From the NCBI RefSeq assembly GCF_937616625.2, contig NC_065574.1:53472052-53536051 (forward strand): DNA of 64,000 nt, given 5' to 3'. This DNA is from Mercurialis annua (lineage: Eukaryota; Streptophyta; Magnoliopsida; Malpighiales; Euphorbiaceae). Below the pieces are notes generated by a model, which was not told the origin of the DNA, made no database searches, and was given only the letters and a program-made list of their open reading frames with translations. This document shows positions 1 through 11,460 of this stretch, one piece after another (positions within the stretch are counted from its first letter, which is position 1; each line of letters opens with the position of its first letter). The translations under genes were made by a program, and so were the position numbers.

Positions 1-43
1 TTTAGTAGTAAACTGAAAAGGATTATTCAGTAAATTTGCCTGT

Positions 44-60
44 CCCCCCCCCCCCCCCCC
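44..60 (+). repeat. C17 homopolymer
   Basis: Seventeen C in a row near the left window edge, unusual in this AT-rich DNA; length may be affected by sequencing error. Confidence 0.9.
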
Positions 61-391
61 TCTCCGTGCTTTTATATATAGTATAGATAAAATTTTATGT
101 ATATATATTAACTCCAGTGAATTTATTTTACAACTCTATATATACCGTGTGTTAAATAATAGTATTAATTTATAATCCTTCTTATTTTCTTTTAATTTGT
201 TTTTCCTTTTCTCCCATAATATAAATTCTGTTGGACTTTTAATTTATTGTTAATTTATTTTTTGTAATAGAAGATATCCATTAAATTTCCATATTTTTCT
301 CATTTTATGTACTCTTTTTATTATATATATTATTTTATATTAGTTAACAAAATTAGGGTCCATATTGTTTGGGTTGAATGATTTAATGTTA

Positions 392-809
392 GAGCAAATT
401 ACTTTAAAATCTCTTATATTTATCATAATTTATATTTTGATTATTTTATTTGAAAATTAAACAATTCGGTCCCTCACTTTGATTCTGCCAATAATTTAGT
501 CCATCCGTCTATTTTTGATATTAGTCAACCAAGTTAAAAGATTTAGGGGTAAATTAATTTCAAACTTGAGGGACTAAATCATAGGCAAAAATAAAAGTGG
601 GGAACCAAATTGTTCTTTTTGGATTTTTTTTTTCTTCTTGATTTAGTCCTTTGACTTGGTTGCTAACACTGAAAATGAATGGAAGGACTAAATGATTTAT
701 GAAAATAAAAGTGAGGGGTCAAATAGTTTGTTTTTCAAAAAAGAGAGATCAAAATGTGACTTATGATATGTAGGAGACTTTATGTAGGAGATTTTAGAGT
801 AATTTGCTC
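392..809. mobile_element. MULE-type MITE, family A copy 1
   Basis: A 418-bp element with termini GAGCAAATTACTTTAAAATC and its near-perfect inverse; weaker inverted similarity continues to about 65 bp. It is flanked by a perfect 9-bp direct duplication TTAATGTTA (383-391 and 810-818). No coding capacity. The 9-bp duplication and long terminal inverted repeats point to the Mutator superfamily. The interior contains segments resembling GGACTAAAT and GAGGGGTCAAAT that recur in other family copies. Confidence 0.85.
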
Positions 810-1127
810 TTAATGTTATAATACTAATCTAAATTACTTAATTATGGATGAACAATTTTTTCAACCAAAACCAAACTTAAAAAATATTAAAGCAAAAAAT
901 TTGGATTGGTTTGTTTTGATAATTTTTTTACATTCAATTTAAATATCTTTCAAATAGTCGACAATTTGTATATTAAAATTTATGATGGGAGTTTTATTAC
1001 AAATTAAATAAAATATTTTATTTGTTACACAAAAATGGGATGCACTAAAATTATATTTAAATCATTTTAATAGGAAAACAACCAAATAAGGTAAATTATA
1101 ACAATGATAAGAATCTAAAATCTTTTA

Positions 1128-1541
1128 GAGAAAACTACTCTAAAACCCCTCACGTTTGCTATAATTTACAGATACCTCTTTTTTGAAAATAAAAGATTTG
1201 ATACATTAATTTTGATTTTTTAAACTGTAAGATCCTTATGTTAGCTTCGTTAATAATTTTTTATTTACTTTCAAACGATTTGGTACCTCAGTTTCAACTA
1301 TAGAAACAATTTGATACCTCACTTTTAATCATATTAACGATTTGATACTTCATTTTCAAACGATTTACAAACGATTTGGTACCTCACGTTTCATTCCGTT
1401 AACGATTTGACACCTATATTTAACAGAAGAGCCTTATAGTTTACAAAATTAAAACTGAGGTATCAAATTGTTTGATTTTCAAAAAAGAGGTATCAAAGTG
1501 TGAGTTATGACAAACATGAGGGGTGTTAGAGTAATTTTCTC
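1128..1541. mobile_element. MULE-type MITE, family A copy 2
   Basis: A 414-bp element beginning GAGAAAACTACTCTAAAACC and ending with its inverse (one or two differences over 31 bp). The flanks are AATCTTTTA (1119-1127) and AATTTTTTA (1542-1550), a 9-bp duplication with one change. The interior repeats AACGATTTGATACCT-like units. It belongs with the copy at 392-809 but is clearly diverged. Confidence 0.8.
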
Positions 1542-1747
1542 AATTTTTTAATAATATAATATCTCAATATTAGTGACAAAATTGTCTAATATATTTACAT
1601 ATTTAATAATTTGGATCCATTGGATTGAGTTTTTATTTGTAGAGGCATACTTAAAAAAATTGATGAACAAAATAATACCAATGGAATGAATTCATATTTT
1701 TTGTGCTTAGTGGGAGTATTCAAAAGATGAACCACGGGTTAAAATAC

Positions 1748-3888
1748 AGGCTTTTTACACAAACAACTTAGTTTGCCAAATTTTTAACTTTAATACGGAT
1801 GCAGGTTTGGGTTTTCTAAACTACCATGTGCGGACGGAATTATAACTTTTATACGGACTCTATATATTAAACCCTAATAGCATATAAATCATAATTTCAA
1901 TTATTTTCTCTCTTCTCATCATTCAATTCTCTCTTCCTCTCAGTTCATCTTCCTCTCTTTTTTTTATCGTTCGCCGTCTTCTGCTGAGCCGTCCTCTATT
2001 CCTCCGCTCCTCCGTCATCGTTCTCATCATCGTCTCTGTTGTCATCTTCGTCAACGCCATCATCTCCTCTGCTCATCGTCGTCATCTATTTGATTTCAAA
2101 TCTATAATTTATTCATTGTTTTTCTTCTTCTTCTTCTTTTTTATTTTCAGATCTACAATTTTTTTACTTTTTTTCACCATTAAACATGTATAGAGATTAT
2201 ATTTTAAGAATATAATGCTAATTTCATGTTATGTAATGTAAATTTATGGTTATATGGAATAAATTTTTGTTATTTCTGCATTTTTTTGTGTTTGGTTGTA
2301 TTTCTGTATTTTTTTATTCTGCAGTTCGATTTATTGATGATGGTTGATTGCTGAAATATTATAATATTACAGTGTTTTTGATTTTATGTTGATTTTGTGT
2401 TGATAATCAGTTAGTATTTCCTTAATTTTAACATTGAAAAAATTTATTCTAAAAAAACATTAGCAAATTAGATAATTTTGTGCGTGAAATAAACTAAAAA
2501 AAAAATTAAATGAGATTAGTTAAGGATATGTTAGCATTATCATGTTGACATTTTGTTGATTTCTTGTTGATATTTTATCGATTGTCACAATTTTTCAAAA
2601 AATTATGTTTTATTTTATTCCTTATGTTGATTCGTTGTTGATTTATTGTTGACATTATGTTGATATGTATTTCAACTTTTTTTGATTTTCAATTTTATGT
2701 TGACATGTTGTTGATATACTGTTGATAACATGTTGCTTTTTCAATCATTGAAAGAAAAATAAAGTTAGTCTTAAATTGATGTATTAATGAACTATTGATA
2801 TGTTTTTGATAATATGTTGATTGTTTTTGACTTAAATCAATCAATGTTCTCATTTTACAAACATCTTGACTAAATTAACATTAATTGTTGATTCGTTGTT
2901 GATTTATTTTTGACATTATGTTGATATATATTTCAACTTTTTTTGATTTTCAATTTTATGTTGACATGTTGTTGATATACTGTTGATAACATGTTGATTT
3001 TTCAATCATTAAAAAAAAGTAAAGTTAGTCTTAAATTGCTGTATTGATGAGCTGTTGACATGTTTTTGATAATATGTTGATTGTTTTTGGCTTAAATCAA
3101 TCGATGTTCTTATTTTACAAACATCTTGATTAAATTAGCATTAATTGTTGATATCAACATAAAGTCAACATAAAATCAACAACACTATAACATTACAATA
3201 ATTCAGCAGTCAATCATCATCAACAAATTGTTTTGCAGAATAAAAAAAACGCAGAAATACAACAAAACACAAAAAATGCAGAAATAACAGAATTTTATTA
3301 TATAAAATCACAAAATAATTCTATATAACATGAAATAAGTATAAGATTCTTTAAAGATACTTTTTATACATGTTTAATGGTGAATCAACAGTAAAAGATA
3401 AACAAATTACAGATCTGAAAATAAAACAAAAACAAAAAATTTCAGATCTAAAATTAAAAAGATAAAAGAAAGATGGCGCGGCGAGACAAAGGCGGAACGA
3501 TGGAGGCGAAACGGCGGAGGCGCAACAGCGAAGGCGGAACGGCGGAAGCGAAGGAGTAGAAATCGTGAATTTTTTTTCACAACTCAAAAAAATTTACTGT
3601 TATATAAGCAAAAACGGTTGAGAATAGAGATGAAAATGAGAGAAGTAAGAGGAGTCGTACAGTAATAGAGATAACGCACAGCAAAATCGTGGAGAAGAGA
3701 AGCGAAAATGGCGGAGAAGAATGAAGAAACCGCCAATTAAGAAGAAAAATAAGAAAACGGTAAAAAAGAAAGAAATCCAAAAGAAAAAGTTAGGTTTCAT
3801 AAAATTGATGGTGTGAAAAGTAAAGATATGGATTGAGCCGTATAAAAGTAAAGTCTAGCCCAAATCCTGCATTTTATATAAAAAGCCC
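1748..3888. mobile_element. 2.1-kb foldback MULE-type element, interrupted at its right end
   Basis: The left terminus GGCTTTTTACACAAAC (after one base) and the right terminus TTTATATAAAAAGCC are inverted copies. The arms pair discontinuously for several hundred bp; for example the 2240-2420 region matches the complement of 3150-3300, including the CTGCATTTTT/AAAAATGCAG and GTTGATTTT blocks. The 9-bp target duplication TTAAAATAC lies at 1739-1747 on the left. On the right it is now at 4607-4615, because a 0.7-kb retroposon sits exactly at the right boundary. The interior holds two 261-bp tandem units. It has no convincing coding region. GC-richer patches at 1975-2090 and 3475-3560 could be captured gene pieces. 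Confidence 0.75.
2626..3146 (+). repeat. Tandem duplication, 2 x ~261 bp
   Basis: Units 2626-2886 and 2887-3146 are nearly identical, starting GTTGATTCGTTGTTGATTTA. They are rich in GTTGAT and GTTGACAT words and form the centre of the 2.1-kb foldback element. Confidence 0.9.
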
Positions 3889-3892
3889 TTAA

Positions 3893-4593
3893 TGATTTTT
3901 TTTTCTCTCTAAAAAAACTTCTTTTTTCTCTCTAAAAAAACCCTAGCCGCCAAGAGTTTTCTTCTTATTTCTTCTCCGGCTGCCGTCAATGGTTTGATTT
4001 TTGTTGTTGACGGTAGCCATCCCTTTATTTATGTTATTTTAATTTGATAGAATATAATAAATAGCGACTCTTTTTCATTTTTTTGATGGATTAAAACCTA
4101 TCAACGAAGCGCAATTCATTTACCAAGAAGTGAAGATAGATCGAAGATCTTTCATCAATAAAATGGAATCGTTTATGAGCTATATTAGTTTTATTTGTTT
4201 TTCATTGTTTGTTTTTTTTCTGAATGTTTTATGTTGTCCTTTCATTATGAAAGGTTTGTTGTCCTTTCTCTGTGAAAGGTTTGTTGTCTCCTTTTTATGT
4301 AGGAGTTTGCTGTCTCTTTTTTATGAAGGAGTTATCAAGTGGTGATTGAATGGAATGCTCTGAGTTTGTGGGTGATTGGATAAGTTTTGATCGACGAGTG
4401 ATCGAAGACTGCACTTATTTAGCGAAACAGTTAATAATTTATTTTTATTTTCGTAAGTAAGATCTGTGAATCAGGCAGCATGTTGTCTGTTCCATGTCAG
4501 GTCATCGGATTTAGTTTTCGAATTATTCCGAATTTCTTACAAATGTAACTGTTTCATATTCGATTTAATGAGATTTGATGATTTCAAAAAAAA
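3893..4593 (+). mobile_element. 0.7-kb poly(A) retroposon with 17-bp target duplication
   Basis: The exact 17-bp direct repeat ATATAAAAAGCCCTTAA lies at 3876-3892 and 4594-4610. The 3' end of the insert is a short A-run (CAAAAAAAA). The 5' end is CT/A-rich followed by ACCCTAGCCGCC, as often seen at the start of plant LINEs. No reverse transcriptase or other protein is encoded; a 71-codon frame at 4130-4345 is of doubtful meaning. It is therefore a non-autonomous non-LTR retroposon. A diverged second copy lies at about 7660-8357. The insertion lies about 200 bp upstream of the CCDC174-like ATG. Confidence 0.8.
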
Positions 4594-4615
4594 ATATAAA
4601 AAGCCCTTAAAATAC

Positions 4616-4795
4616 AGTAACTTTACGGGCGGGTATCCAACCCAATTCAAAGCACCCGCCCAACCAAATGAAATTAGTCTTCCGAACTCTGTGAACGTCA
4701 AAACGACGACGAAGCCAGGCAAACCTATCGTCAACGACATTGAATCATCACCATCACCAACCCTGATCAAAATCCAGAGAAATTCCCCAATTATA
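4616..4795 (+). promoter_or_regulatory. Remaining native 5' region of the CCDC174-like gene
   Basis: These 180 bp lie between the 9-bp target duplication that closes the upstream foldback transposon (4607-4615) and the start codon at 4796. The stretch is clearly less AT-rich than the transposon DNA. No TATA box is obvious. It probably holds the 5' untranslated region and part of the core promoter, so promoter elements further upstream may now be supplied by the inserted elements. This is inference from position. Confidence 0.4.
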
Positions 4796-6564
4796 ATGGG
4801 AGAAGACGACGGAAAAAAGCGAAGAATAGTGGTGGAATCCTTAGGATGGCTAACAGAATCCTCAATTTTACCTAAAAAACACAAAGCCATTGAAGGAGTA
4901 GGTCCTTCTTCAATCCTCGAACTCAAAGCTCAGCTATACAAATCCCAAGAAGAATCCAAATCCTCCAAACACTCCGCCGCTCCCACTTCTGACGCCACCT
5001 ACCACCGCGTCAAGAAAAAGATCACCCCCGTCGATACCTTCTCCGCCAAAAACTCCGGCGTCGAATCCCGCGCTCTCAAGTAAGTAGAATTTGAATTTTT
5101 CTTGCCCTAATTCGAAATTAGGGTTTGTGTGATTTATTTTTAAGGTGATTGTATTGTTCTCAGGGACGGACTTAGGAAGAGTTCATAAATTTAAATCCTT
5201 TTAAAAATATTAGTATGTAATTGAATAGTATAGTTTTGCTTATGTCAATTTTGTCCGCTTTATAAATTTTCAGTACAGTCTTGCCCACTGCTGATTGTTA
5301 TGCTGTATTTTAGGGATAAGTTGGAGCTAAAAGCGATTAAAGATGGAACAGCAAGCTATGCTGCATTGGAGAAAAAGGCGGAGATGTATGATAAGTTAGT
5401 GAGAGGAGAGTTGCCTGATGAGGAGGATGAGGAGAAGTATTGTGTTGATTTTTTCCGGAAGGGAATTGAACAAGAAGATTCGCAGCTGCCGCAAATTCAT
5501 GATAATTCTGATGTACGGGAACAGAAACAAGAAGTTGATGCCGAGAATGTGAATGATAATGAGCCTGTTTTATATGATGTGAAATTTGCAGGTCTTGGAA
5601 GAACAGCTGCAACTATGGACAGAGATGAACACAAGCGTTTCGTTAGGTAAAGTCTTTCTTTTTGTTATGCATTTTATATCTTTTAGATGAACCTGAAGCC
5701 GTTTTTGAATTAATTTGAAATGACAATGATCAATGCTTGATGGGGGAGTGTTCGGACTTCAATTATGTTGAAGAGTATCATCATGTTCGCTAAATTTAGG
5801 TTAACCTGTTAAATCATTTGACATGTTTGTGTGAGTTGAGACTGCAATTTACAATACTTACTTGAAGCTGTAGTAAGTTCGATTGTGTGTCAATTAAAGG
5901 CTTATGGTCCATATTCATTGTTTAGATTCCTGAATTATCTTCGTAATGGTTGATAGTTTTTTTTCTTCAACATTAGATAGTTAACACTCTTATTCATAAT
6001 TGAGTTTAGGTGATTATATAGATAATGTATGTGGAAGGATTGAAAGAGAGTTTGAAACTCTATTTATCATGCTTTAGATGGTAATGGAACGAGACAGATT
6101 TATACAGTAGAAGATAACAAATGGTCGCAGAATAGCAAATTCATAAGAAGAAAGTAAAAAGTTGTCTGTTAACAGCGTAAAATGAAGGAAGCCCTAATTC
6201 CAAACTAGTTGGGTTCAATGTACGATCATTTTCTTTGATTTATCTAGCTTAGGGATGAATTTTTGACAATGTTTTGAGGGAATATGCAGTTTTTTAGTTT
6301 TCCAGTATTGTGGCATATTTGCAGTTTATGGTTATCTGGTTTGATTTGTTTAATATCTGTATATGTATCATGCAACTATAATCCATAATATTGTGGTTTT
6401 TCAGGGAAGTTCATGAAGAAGTAAATCAAGCGAGAGAAAAGGTGTCTGTGTTGAAGATGCGTAGGCAAGAGCAGGCAACAGCTCATCGCGAGAAATTAAG
6501 ACAAGCTTATCTTCGTAAAAAATTAGAGAAACTCAAAGCTGCATCTACTACTGAGCAGACATGA
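4796..6564 (+). CDS. CCDC174-like coiled-coil protein (DUF4078 type)
   Basis: Three exons, 4796-5079, 5314-5646 and 6405-6564, join in frame at GT/AG borders and give 258 residues. The N-terminus carries a GWLTESSILPKK block (residues 17-28). An acidic patch DEEDEE (130-135) and a polar, Asp/Glu-rich middle follow. The last 50 residues are a highly charged helix rich in Arg, Lys, Glu and Gln, as expected of a coiled coil. This layout matches the plant homologues of coiled-coil domain-containing protein 174, a nuclear protein linked in animals to RNA processing; the plant role is not established. The frame is open back to 4466, but the upstream part lies in a retroposon, so the ATG at 4796 is chosen because MGEDDGKKRR starts a family-like N-terminus. 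Only 180 bp separate this ATG from the transposon nest upstream. Family assignment is from memory of the motif pattern. Confidence 0.88.
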
Positions 6565-6853
6565 GCAGTCGAAGTGGGGAACACGCTAAGCCAATTTCTC
6601 TTTGAGACCATTTCAAGTATGTGAGTTGCTGTGTAACTCATAAACAAGTGTAAAAATGGGAAATTTTTGTAAAACTTAGTTTGTATATTTCATGTAAACT
6701 CAAAAAAAGAAGTTATGGAGCCGTCAATTATCTTAATTCATCAGATTTCATTTTTGATGTGGCTACTGATTCATATTCGGACATGTTTTGTGTAATTTGT
6801 TTTGATTTGTTTATTAAGGACGCCAAAAAGGGCAAAAAAACAATATAGTAATC

Positions 6854-6926
6854 CGACTCCACTGGGGATCGAACCCAGAATCTCTGGTTTCGTAGACCAG
6901 CGCCTTATCCATTGGGCCATGGAGTC
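6854..6926 (-). tRNA. tRNA-Arg (anticodon ACG)
   Basis: Read on the minus strand, 73 nt fold as a complete cloverleaf. The acceptor stem pairs GACTCCA with TGGAGTC and is followed by a G discriminator. The D-arm is intact. The anticodon stem CTGGT/ACCAG encloses the loop CTACGAA, giving anticodon ACG. The T-arm carries GGTTCGATCC. There is no intron, and CCA is not encoded, as is usual for nuclear tRNA genes. It lies about 290 bp downstream of the CCDC174-like stop codon, on the opposite strand. The internal A and B box sequences of the RNA polymerase III promoter are present in the D- and T-arm regions. Confidence 0.97.
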
Positions 6927-7020
6927 CTGTTTGAGGTTGATAGATCCGAGATTTTATTTGTTCATTAGAGTTGAGTTTTTCAGTGGGCATAAAAAATAAG
7001 TTTTCTATATTTTAAATATA

Positions 7021-7357
7021 GGCCAAATGTCGTAAAAAGGCTAAACCTTTCACAAAAGTCATGACCTTTTAATTTTTTCGATTTTGGCCAAAAACTGATT
7101 ATTTGGTTTCACAAAAGTTCCGACCTTTCAATTTTGTCGATTTTGGCCAAAAATGAATTATTTGGTTTCATAAAAGTCCTGACCTTTCAATATATGTGCA
7201 TGTCACATAAACTCCACATAGGCAAATTAAAATCAAATTGAGAGTTGGCCACAATTGAAACCAACTAATCTATTTTTGGCCAAAATCGACAAAATTGAAA
7301 AGTCGGGACTTTTGTGAAACTTTTATAAAAGGTTTGACCTTTTTACGACATTTGACC
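7021..7357. mobile_element. MULE-type MITE, family B copy 1
   Basis: A 337-bp foldback element with termini GGCCAAATGTCGTAAAAAGG and its inverse (ending CATTTGACC), and repeated blocks GACCTTTCAATTTTGTCGAT and TTGGCCAAAA. The flanks TTAAATATA (7012-7020) and TCAAATATA (7358-7366) form a 9-bp duplication with one change. A second copy lies in the Ycf23-like gene intron. Confidence 0.85.
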
Positions 7358-7659
7358 TCAAATATATCATATCATAAGATGAATTCGTTTTTTAGTTGTA
7401 TTAACAAAATAATTATATATAATATATCAAGCACTATTTTTTTAATCAAAAATAGATTTTTTTTAATTGTTAACATGAATTAATAGGAAGTTAACTATTA
7501 GTATTTGCAAATATTTTTTATACAGGCTAACAACTGTCTGTAAAAATTGTGGATGGAACCCTCATCCTCAAGGTACAACAAAAAGTGCTTGCATTGACAC
7601 ATAAAAAAAATTACACTCACAGATTATGTTAGTGATTATGTTAGTGATATTATACAAAA

Positions 7660-8357
7660 AGAAACTCTTGCCATTCTTCTCTCCCAAAAATCTTAGTAGT
7701 CTAATTTCTTTTCTTTTTTTAGTTAGCTGTTAATGGTTTAATTTTTCTGTTGGAGATAGCCATTTCTTTATTTTAATTATTTTAATTTTTTAAAATTTAA
7801 TAAATAGCTAATTGTTGTCATTTTTATAGATTAAAATATATCAACAAAGTGGCGAAAATAGATCGATAATCTTTTAACAAAAAAATGGAATCATATACGA
7901 GTTATATTAATTTTATTTATTTTTTATTATTTATTTTTCTTCTGCAATTTTTATTATATCTTTTAATTATAAAAGGTTTGTTGTCCTTTTTTTCACAAAA
8001 GGGTTGTTATCCGGGGTTTATCAGATGGGGTTGGACTGTTCGCTCATTAAAGCACTACATGAGCTGGGTTCAGAATATCGTGAGGCAGTTCGGTCCATAT
8101 CGGTGTGGACATTAGAGCATTAAGAGGACCTTTCCCTCGGTAAAATCAGATGTTATGAATTTGCGGATGATTAGAGAAATTTGATTGAAAACTATACTTA
8201 ATTGACGAAATAGTTAATATTTTTTATATATATATAAGTAAGATCTGTAAAGGAATCATGTTATTTGTTCCATGTCAGATATCATCAGATTTAGTTTTGA
8301 ATTATCTAGAATCTTTTACAATGTAACTGTTTCATATTTGATTTAATGAATTCAAAC
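7660..8357 (+). mobile_element. Diverged second copy of the 0.7-kb retroposon
   Basis: Collinear with 3893-4593. It shares the GATAGCCATTTCTTTA-like region, the ATGGAATC..GAGYTATATTA block (7885), AAAGGTTTGTTGTCC (near 7972), AAGTAAGATCTGT (8236) and TTTACAATGTAACTGTTTCA (8306). Borders are blurred; TATACAA on each side (7651-7657, 8359-8365) may be the remains of a target duplication. The central part around 8000-8130 differs from the other copy. Confidence 0.65.
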
Positions 8358-9007
8358 ATATACAATTTCAGTGTCATTTAATAATTTTTAAGCTAATATG
8401 ATTTTTTATATATTTAATTTCTTTTGATAATGTTTTTTTTATAATGGTCAAATGAAATTTTATCAAAATAATATTTATATATTTAATATAATTAAAAGAT
8501 TAAGTTAATATAAAAATAAATATATTTTTAATCAGATAAATTTGTTCTTATTATTGACACTAAAATAATAAAACAGTCTATGCACAAGAATTTATTTTCC
8601 AACTATTACAGTAAGATTCTTTTTTTGAAATAAGAGATTTTTAGACAAATGTATACCAAACAGCAAAATAATCTCAGAAATACAGGTTGACTAAGATCAT
8701 TAAAATAATACGATTTGACCAAGTTTCTTTACAAAAATATGTTTCCTAGTTTAGGCAAATACGATTCCCTTAAATAGGAAACAAACTCAGTTCAAAAGCA
8801 TAATCATAAATTCCATCAAACAGATTCGACGATTTCTCTCAAATTTTTCTCAAATTCAGAGAACGATTTCTCTCAAAACTTCGATTAATCACAGTTCTAA
8901 CATAATCAATCAAATAACAGAACATCAATCGATCACAGTTCATAAAAATCAATCAAAATTTCAGTAAAAAGAGGATAATCAATCAGAAACTCAAAGAAAA
9001 AGTGAAG

Positions 9008-9113
9008 AATCACGACGGCATGAGTTTTCCAAACGGTTCCGGTGAGTGTAATCAATCGAAATCACGACGGCATGGGTTTTCCAAACAATTCCGGTGCGTG
9101 TAATCAATCGCAA
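9008..9113 (+). repeat. Tandem duplication, 2 x ~54 bp
   Basis: AATCACGACGGCATG..GTTTTCCAAAC..TTCCGGTG.GTGTAATCAATCG occurs twice in a row with four or five differences. Confidence 0.8.
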
Positions 9114-10149
9114 TTGTGTTCACTTTCAATTGTATTCATGATTTTAAATTTAGCTAAATAAGTGTATTAATTTAGCTTAAATGTTTGATTTTGTTTGCTA
9201 ATGTGTCGTAAATATTCAAATTTATGTTTGATATCAGTCTTGTAATTGATTTTTTTACTAACTTTAGATATAAATCTTATTGCTTTCAAACTGTTTGTTT
9301 ATATGCTTCAATCAGTAGATTTTTGTTTATATCTGTTTTGGAATTGACCTTGCAACCTTACTAGATCAAGAGATTAATCCAGCGAGTTCCGGGCATAGGT
9401 TTAGTGCTAACAACTCTGTATTTCCCATTTGGATTCCAAACTTCATTTTGAACAGGTCCTTGGCTTTTATTGTCTATATTAGCTTTCTATGTATAATAAA
9501 ATTAGAAACAGAAAATTGTCTTTTGTCCCAATGGGATCGGCTGCTGACATCTTCAATTTTATGTAAGGTCATTTATTTTCAAATTCTTGAATATGTTCAT
9601 TGTGCATGTGTAGTTAGTCTATCAATTTTATTAACGCTAATATGCAGTTTCTTTTTTGTAAATAGAAATTTGAGGTCCGACACTTTGATTATGAATTATG
9701 CTAAGATTGAAAAGGAGAAATATGTACTACCAATCAACCATCAACATCCAGTATCAACATGTAAGGAAATAGACCTTAAGAAGCTGCAAAATCTTATAAA
9801 ACTTTTTTGTTTACCAATAGTAAACTAACTATTTTCTATATGTAAGTTGTACTAATAATTATTTGTTTACACAGAGTACACCATCAATTACACATTTGTA
9901 CAGCGTGCATGAAGGTGATAAGACATTTATAGTGAAGCTGAAAGAAAGAAAGAAACTGCATATGTGGAAGATTTCAAGTGGATGGGATTTCTGATTTCAA
10001 CTTTTTACAATTTATGCCTCAACAATTAAGCATTTGCCTATTCTTCTGTAATGTTAGAGATGCTCATGAAGTTGTACATTTTGTATAATTATTAAGAATT
10101 ATGTAATCTTTTATCAAAAATTAAGAGCTTACTAATAATGAACTATCGG

Positions 10150-11460
10150 TTTGCTATCTATATATATAAAAAAAATCATTGTTAATTTTACAATCGGTTT
10201 ACTAATATTTGACTATCGGTTTACTAAAAATTTACTAACAGTCAACTATCGATATACAAAAAAGTCATTATTAGTTTCTAATTGGTATAATAATAGTGAA
10301 TTTTCGTTTTACTATCGATATATTAAAAAATTCATTGTTAATTTTACAATCGGTTTACTAATATTTAACTATCAGTCTACTAAAAATTTACTAACAGTCG
10401 ACTATTGGTTTACTATTAATATACAAAAAATAATCATTATTAGTTTATAATCGGTTTAATAATAGTGAACTTCGGTCTAGTATCAATTAACTAATAGGTA
10501 GTTAACTATTGGTCTACTATCAGTTAACTAATAGGTAGTTAACTATTGGTCTACTGTCAATTTACTAACGGTCTACTATTAGTTAACTAATAGGTAGTTA
10601 ACTATTGGTCTATTATCAATTACTATATTTGTTAGTTCTTTACGATTGCGACTTTGCTGGCTATTTTTTTTACAAGAAGGAAATAATATTTTGGTAAAAA
10701 GATATAATTTTTAAGATCAATTTATTAAAACATAAATTTACTATTGATTTACTATCAGTATTATAAATATATATAAAATTAGTTTATCTTTTGGTTTACT
10801 AAACGAGTAGTTTACTTACGGTCTACTATCAGTTAACTAATAGGTAGTTAACTATTGATCTACTATCAATTTACTAACGGTCTACTATCAGTTAACTAAT
10901 AGATAGTTAACTATTGGTCTACTATCAATTTACTATATTTGTTTTTCCTTTACGATTGCGACTTGCTGGCTATTTTTCTTAAAAGATGGAAATCATATTT
11001 TGGAAATTAACTATAAATTTATCGACGGTTTACTCACGGTTAACTAACGGTGTACTATCACAAAATTTATATTAAATTCTTAAAAGATGGAAATTAACTA
11101 TAAATTTATCGACGGTTTACTCACGGTTAACTAAAGGTGTACTAAAAATAAATTTATTAATTTTTTTAAGTACAGTATCTTTAAAATACATAATTCAAGT
11201 TTACCAACAATTTATTAACCATATAATCATAATAAAATTTATAACAAGTTTAACGTTTACTAACAGTGTATTACAAACAAAATTATTGGTGTATCATTAG
11301 TAAACCATTGGTTAACCAACAAAAAAAAATTACAAAATTTTATTATAAACCCATCTGCCTTCACCACCGCAACAACAACTGTAAAAAAAACTAAATCGTT
11401 TTTTTTAATCTACAAATTTTGGTTAACCATTAGTTAACCATTGGTTAACCAACGACAAAA
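10150..11460 (+). repeat. Degenerate tandem array of TTAACTA / GGTTTACTA units
   Basis: Several repeat scales overlap. A 156-bp unit occurs twice (from 10176 and 10332). A short unit AGGTAGTTAACTATTGGTCT recurs at about 10495-10610 and 10840-10925. A segment ending CTTTACGATTGCGACTT..GCTGGCTATTTTT occurs near 10640 and 10950. A roughly 91-bp unit with ATCGACGGTTTACTCACGGT occurs twice near 11018 and 11110. Confidence 0.8.

Noticed and set aside
3351..3800. Three overlapping minus-strand open frames of 66-78 codons
   Set aside because: They lie in the right arm of the foldback element, are Phe/Ser-rich low-complexity translations, and overlap each other in different frames.
4130..4345. 71-codon frame inside the retroposon
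   Set aside because: Only the first part is shared with the second copy (7885-8115), where the frame diverges; Phe-rich and without any recognisable domain.
4466..4795. Upstream extension of the CCDC174-like reading frame from 4466
   Set aside because: The frame has no ATG at 4466 (it begins GTG), most of it lies in the retroposon, and the family-like N-terminus starts at the ATG at 4796.
6802..6999. 65-codon plus-strand frame across the tRNA gene
   Set aside because: It is an accidental frame over a complete tRNA-Arg gene on the other strand.
9448..9828. 126-codon open frame as a possible gene
   Set aside because: It begins with a non-ATG codon, has no recognisable protein content and lies inside a probable transposable element.
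10151..10450. 99-codon frame with internally repeated protein
   Set aside because: The repeated peptide is just the translation of a 156-bp DNA tandem duplication.
10150..11460. Regular repeats as a CRISPR-like array
   Set aside because: Unit lengths vary, there are no unique spacers, and the host is a plant nuclear genome.
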